Source of the DNA: Candidatus Coatesiibacteriota bacterium
Lineage (GTDB): Bacteria; B130-G9
Direction of reading: 5' to 3'
Length of the DNA stretch: 5,731 nt
Assembly: GCA_003647755.1 (NCBI GenBank)
Contig: QMNL01000134.1
Span: 1 to 5,731, forward strand
Shown here: one piece after another, positions 5,613 through 5,731 of the stretch
Layout: the number at the start of each line of letters is the position of its first letter
Position numbering within the stretch: position 1 is the first letter of the stretch
The notes under the pieces: model-generated
Seen by the model: the letters and a program-made list of their open reading frames with translations, nothing else
Told to the model about the DNA's origin: nothing
Database searches by the model: none
Translations under genes and position numbers: made by a program

Positions 5613-5731
5613 CGTGCATCCCCGCAAGGGGATGAACGTGAGTAGCCGTAGGTGCAACCTACGGATCAACGCCAAAGAACAAAAGGAAAACAGCCCTGAA
5701 AGGGCTGAACATAGCCCTATGGAGGGGCTGT
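5613..5731. repeat. Cluster of GC-rich hairpins (REP-like block), continuing past the right edge
   Basis: At least three perfect inverted repeats and one imperfect one lie within 119 bp. H1: CATCCCC-GCAA-GGGGATG (5617-5634), extended by CGT/ACG across one mismatch to 5613-5638. H2: CCGTAGGT-GCA-ACCTACGG (5646-5664). H3: CAGCCCT-GAA-AGGGCTG (5691-5707). H4: AGCCCT...AGGGGCT (5713-5729), with one wobble or bulge. No gene overlaps the block. Such dense hairpins in intergenic DNA resemble REP-type or mosaic hairpin repeats dispersed in many bacterial genomes. Only one block is in view, so dispersal cannot be shown here. Confidence 0.7.
5674..5707 (-). terminator. Possible intrinsic terminator, leftward
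   Basis: Read on the minus strand, the 7-bp stem CAGCCCT-TTC-AGGGCTG is followed directly by TTTTCCTTTTGTTCTTT. This is the form of a Rho-independent terminator for a transcript entering from the right edge, and it would insulate the ligase-like gene from upstream transcription. The stem also belongs to the hairpin cluster, so termination may be incidental. Confidence 0.45.

Larger units (their letters stand above)
5454..5616. other. Leader and upstream region of the ligase-like gene
   Basis: Apart from the promoter candidate and ribosome binding site, I see no gene or RNA here on either strand. Confidence 0.6.

Noticed and set aside
5613..5731. CRISPR array
   Set aside because: The hairpins differ in sequence from each other and there is no direct repeat with regular spacers.

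Overview
The window holds three protein-coding genes and two non-coding stretches. It looks like a chromosomal fragment from a didermal (Gram-negative type), probably uncultured bacterium. The reasons are a secreted PQQ-type propeller protein with tandem Ig-like repeats, an O-antigen-ligase-type polytopic membrane protein, good Shine-Dalgarno sites, and a block of GC-rich hairpin repeats. The phylum cannot be fixed from this sequence; a candidate-phylum, Planctomycetes-like or Deltaproteobacteria-like lineage is only an impression. No rRNA, tRNA, CRISPR array, transposase, integrase or phage gene was seen.

Layout. (1) Positions 1-2403, minus strand: the first 801 codons of a large exported protein that leaves the window at its left edge. 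It has a signal peptide, about eight PQQ-like (BamB-type) propeller repeats, a linker beta-domain, and three Ig-like repeats with a period of about 102 residues. It is open from its start to the window edge with no stop. (2) Positions 2404-2774: a relatively AT-rich divergent intergenic region with several short dyad sequences and a weak candidate promoter for the rightward gene. (3) Positions 2775-3326, plus strand: a 183-residue, mostly helical coiled-coil protein of unknown function. (4) Positions 3351-5453, minus strand, convergent with gene 3 across a 24-bp gap: a 700-residue protein that joins a lipobox-like signal and an extracytoplasmic beta-sandwich domain to an O-antigen ligase/polymerase (Wzy_C-type) membrane domain. 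(5) Positions 5454-5731: a leader with a sigma70-like promoter candidate, then a cluster of hairpins running off the right edge. One of these is followed by a T-rich tract on the minus strand and could be a terminator.

The genes do not form an operon: strands alternate minus, plus, minus. The two minus-strand genes share a cell-envelope theme (a secreted beta-repeat protein and a glycan ligase or polymerase), but nothing in the sequence links them functionally. No complete new system is evident. The points most worth a second look are the lipobox and beta-sandwich fusion of the ligase, the hairpin block at the right edge, and the mosaic architecture of the secreted protein.
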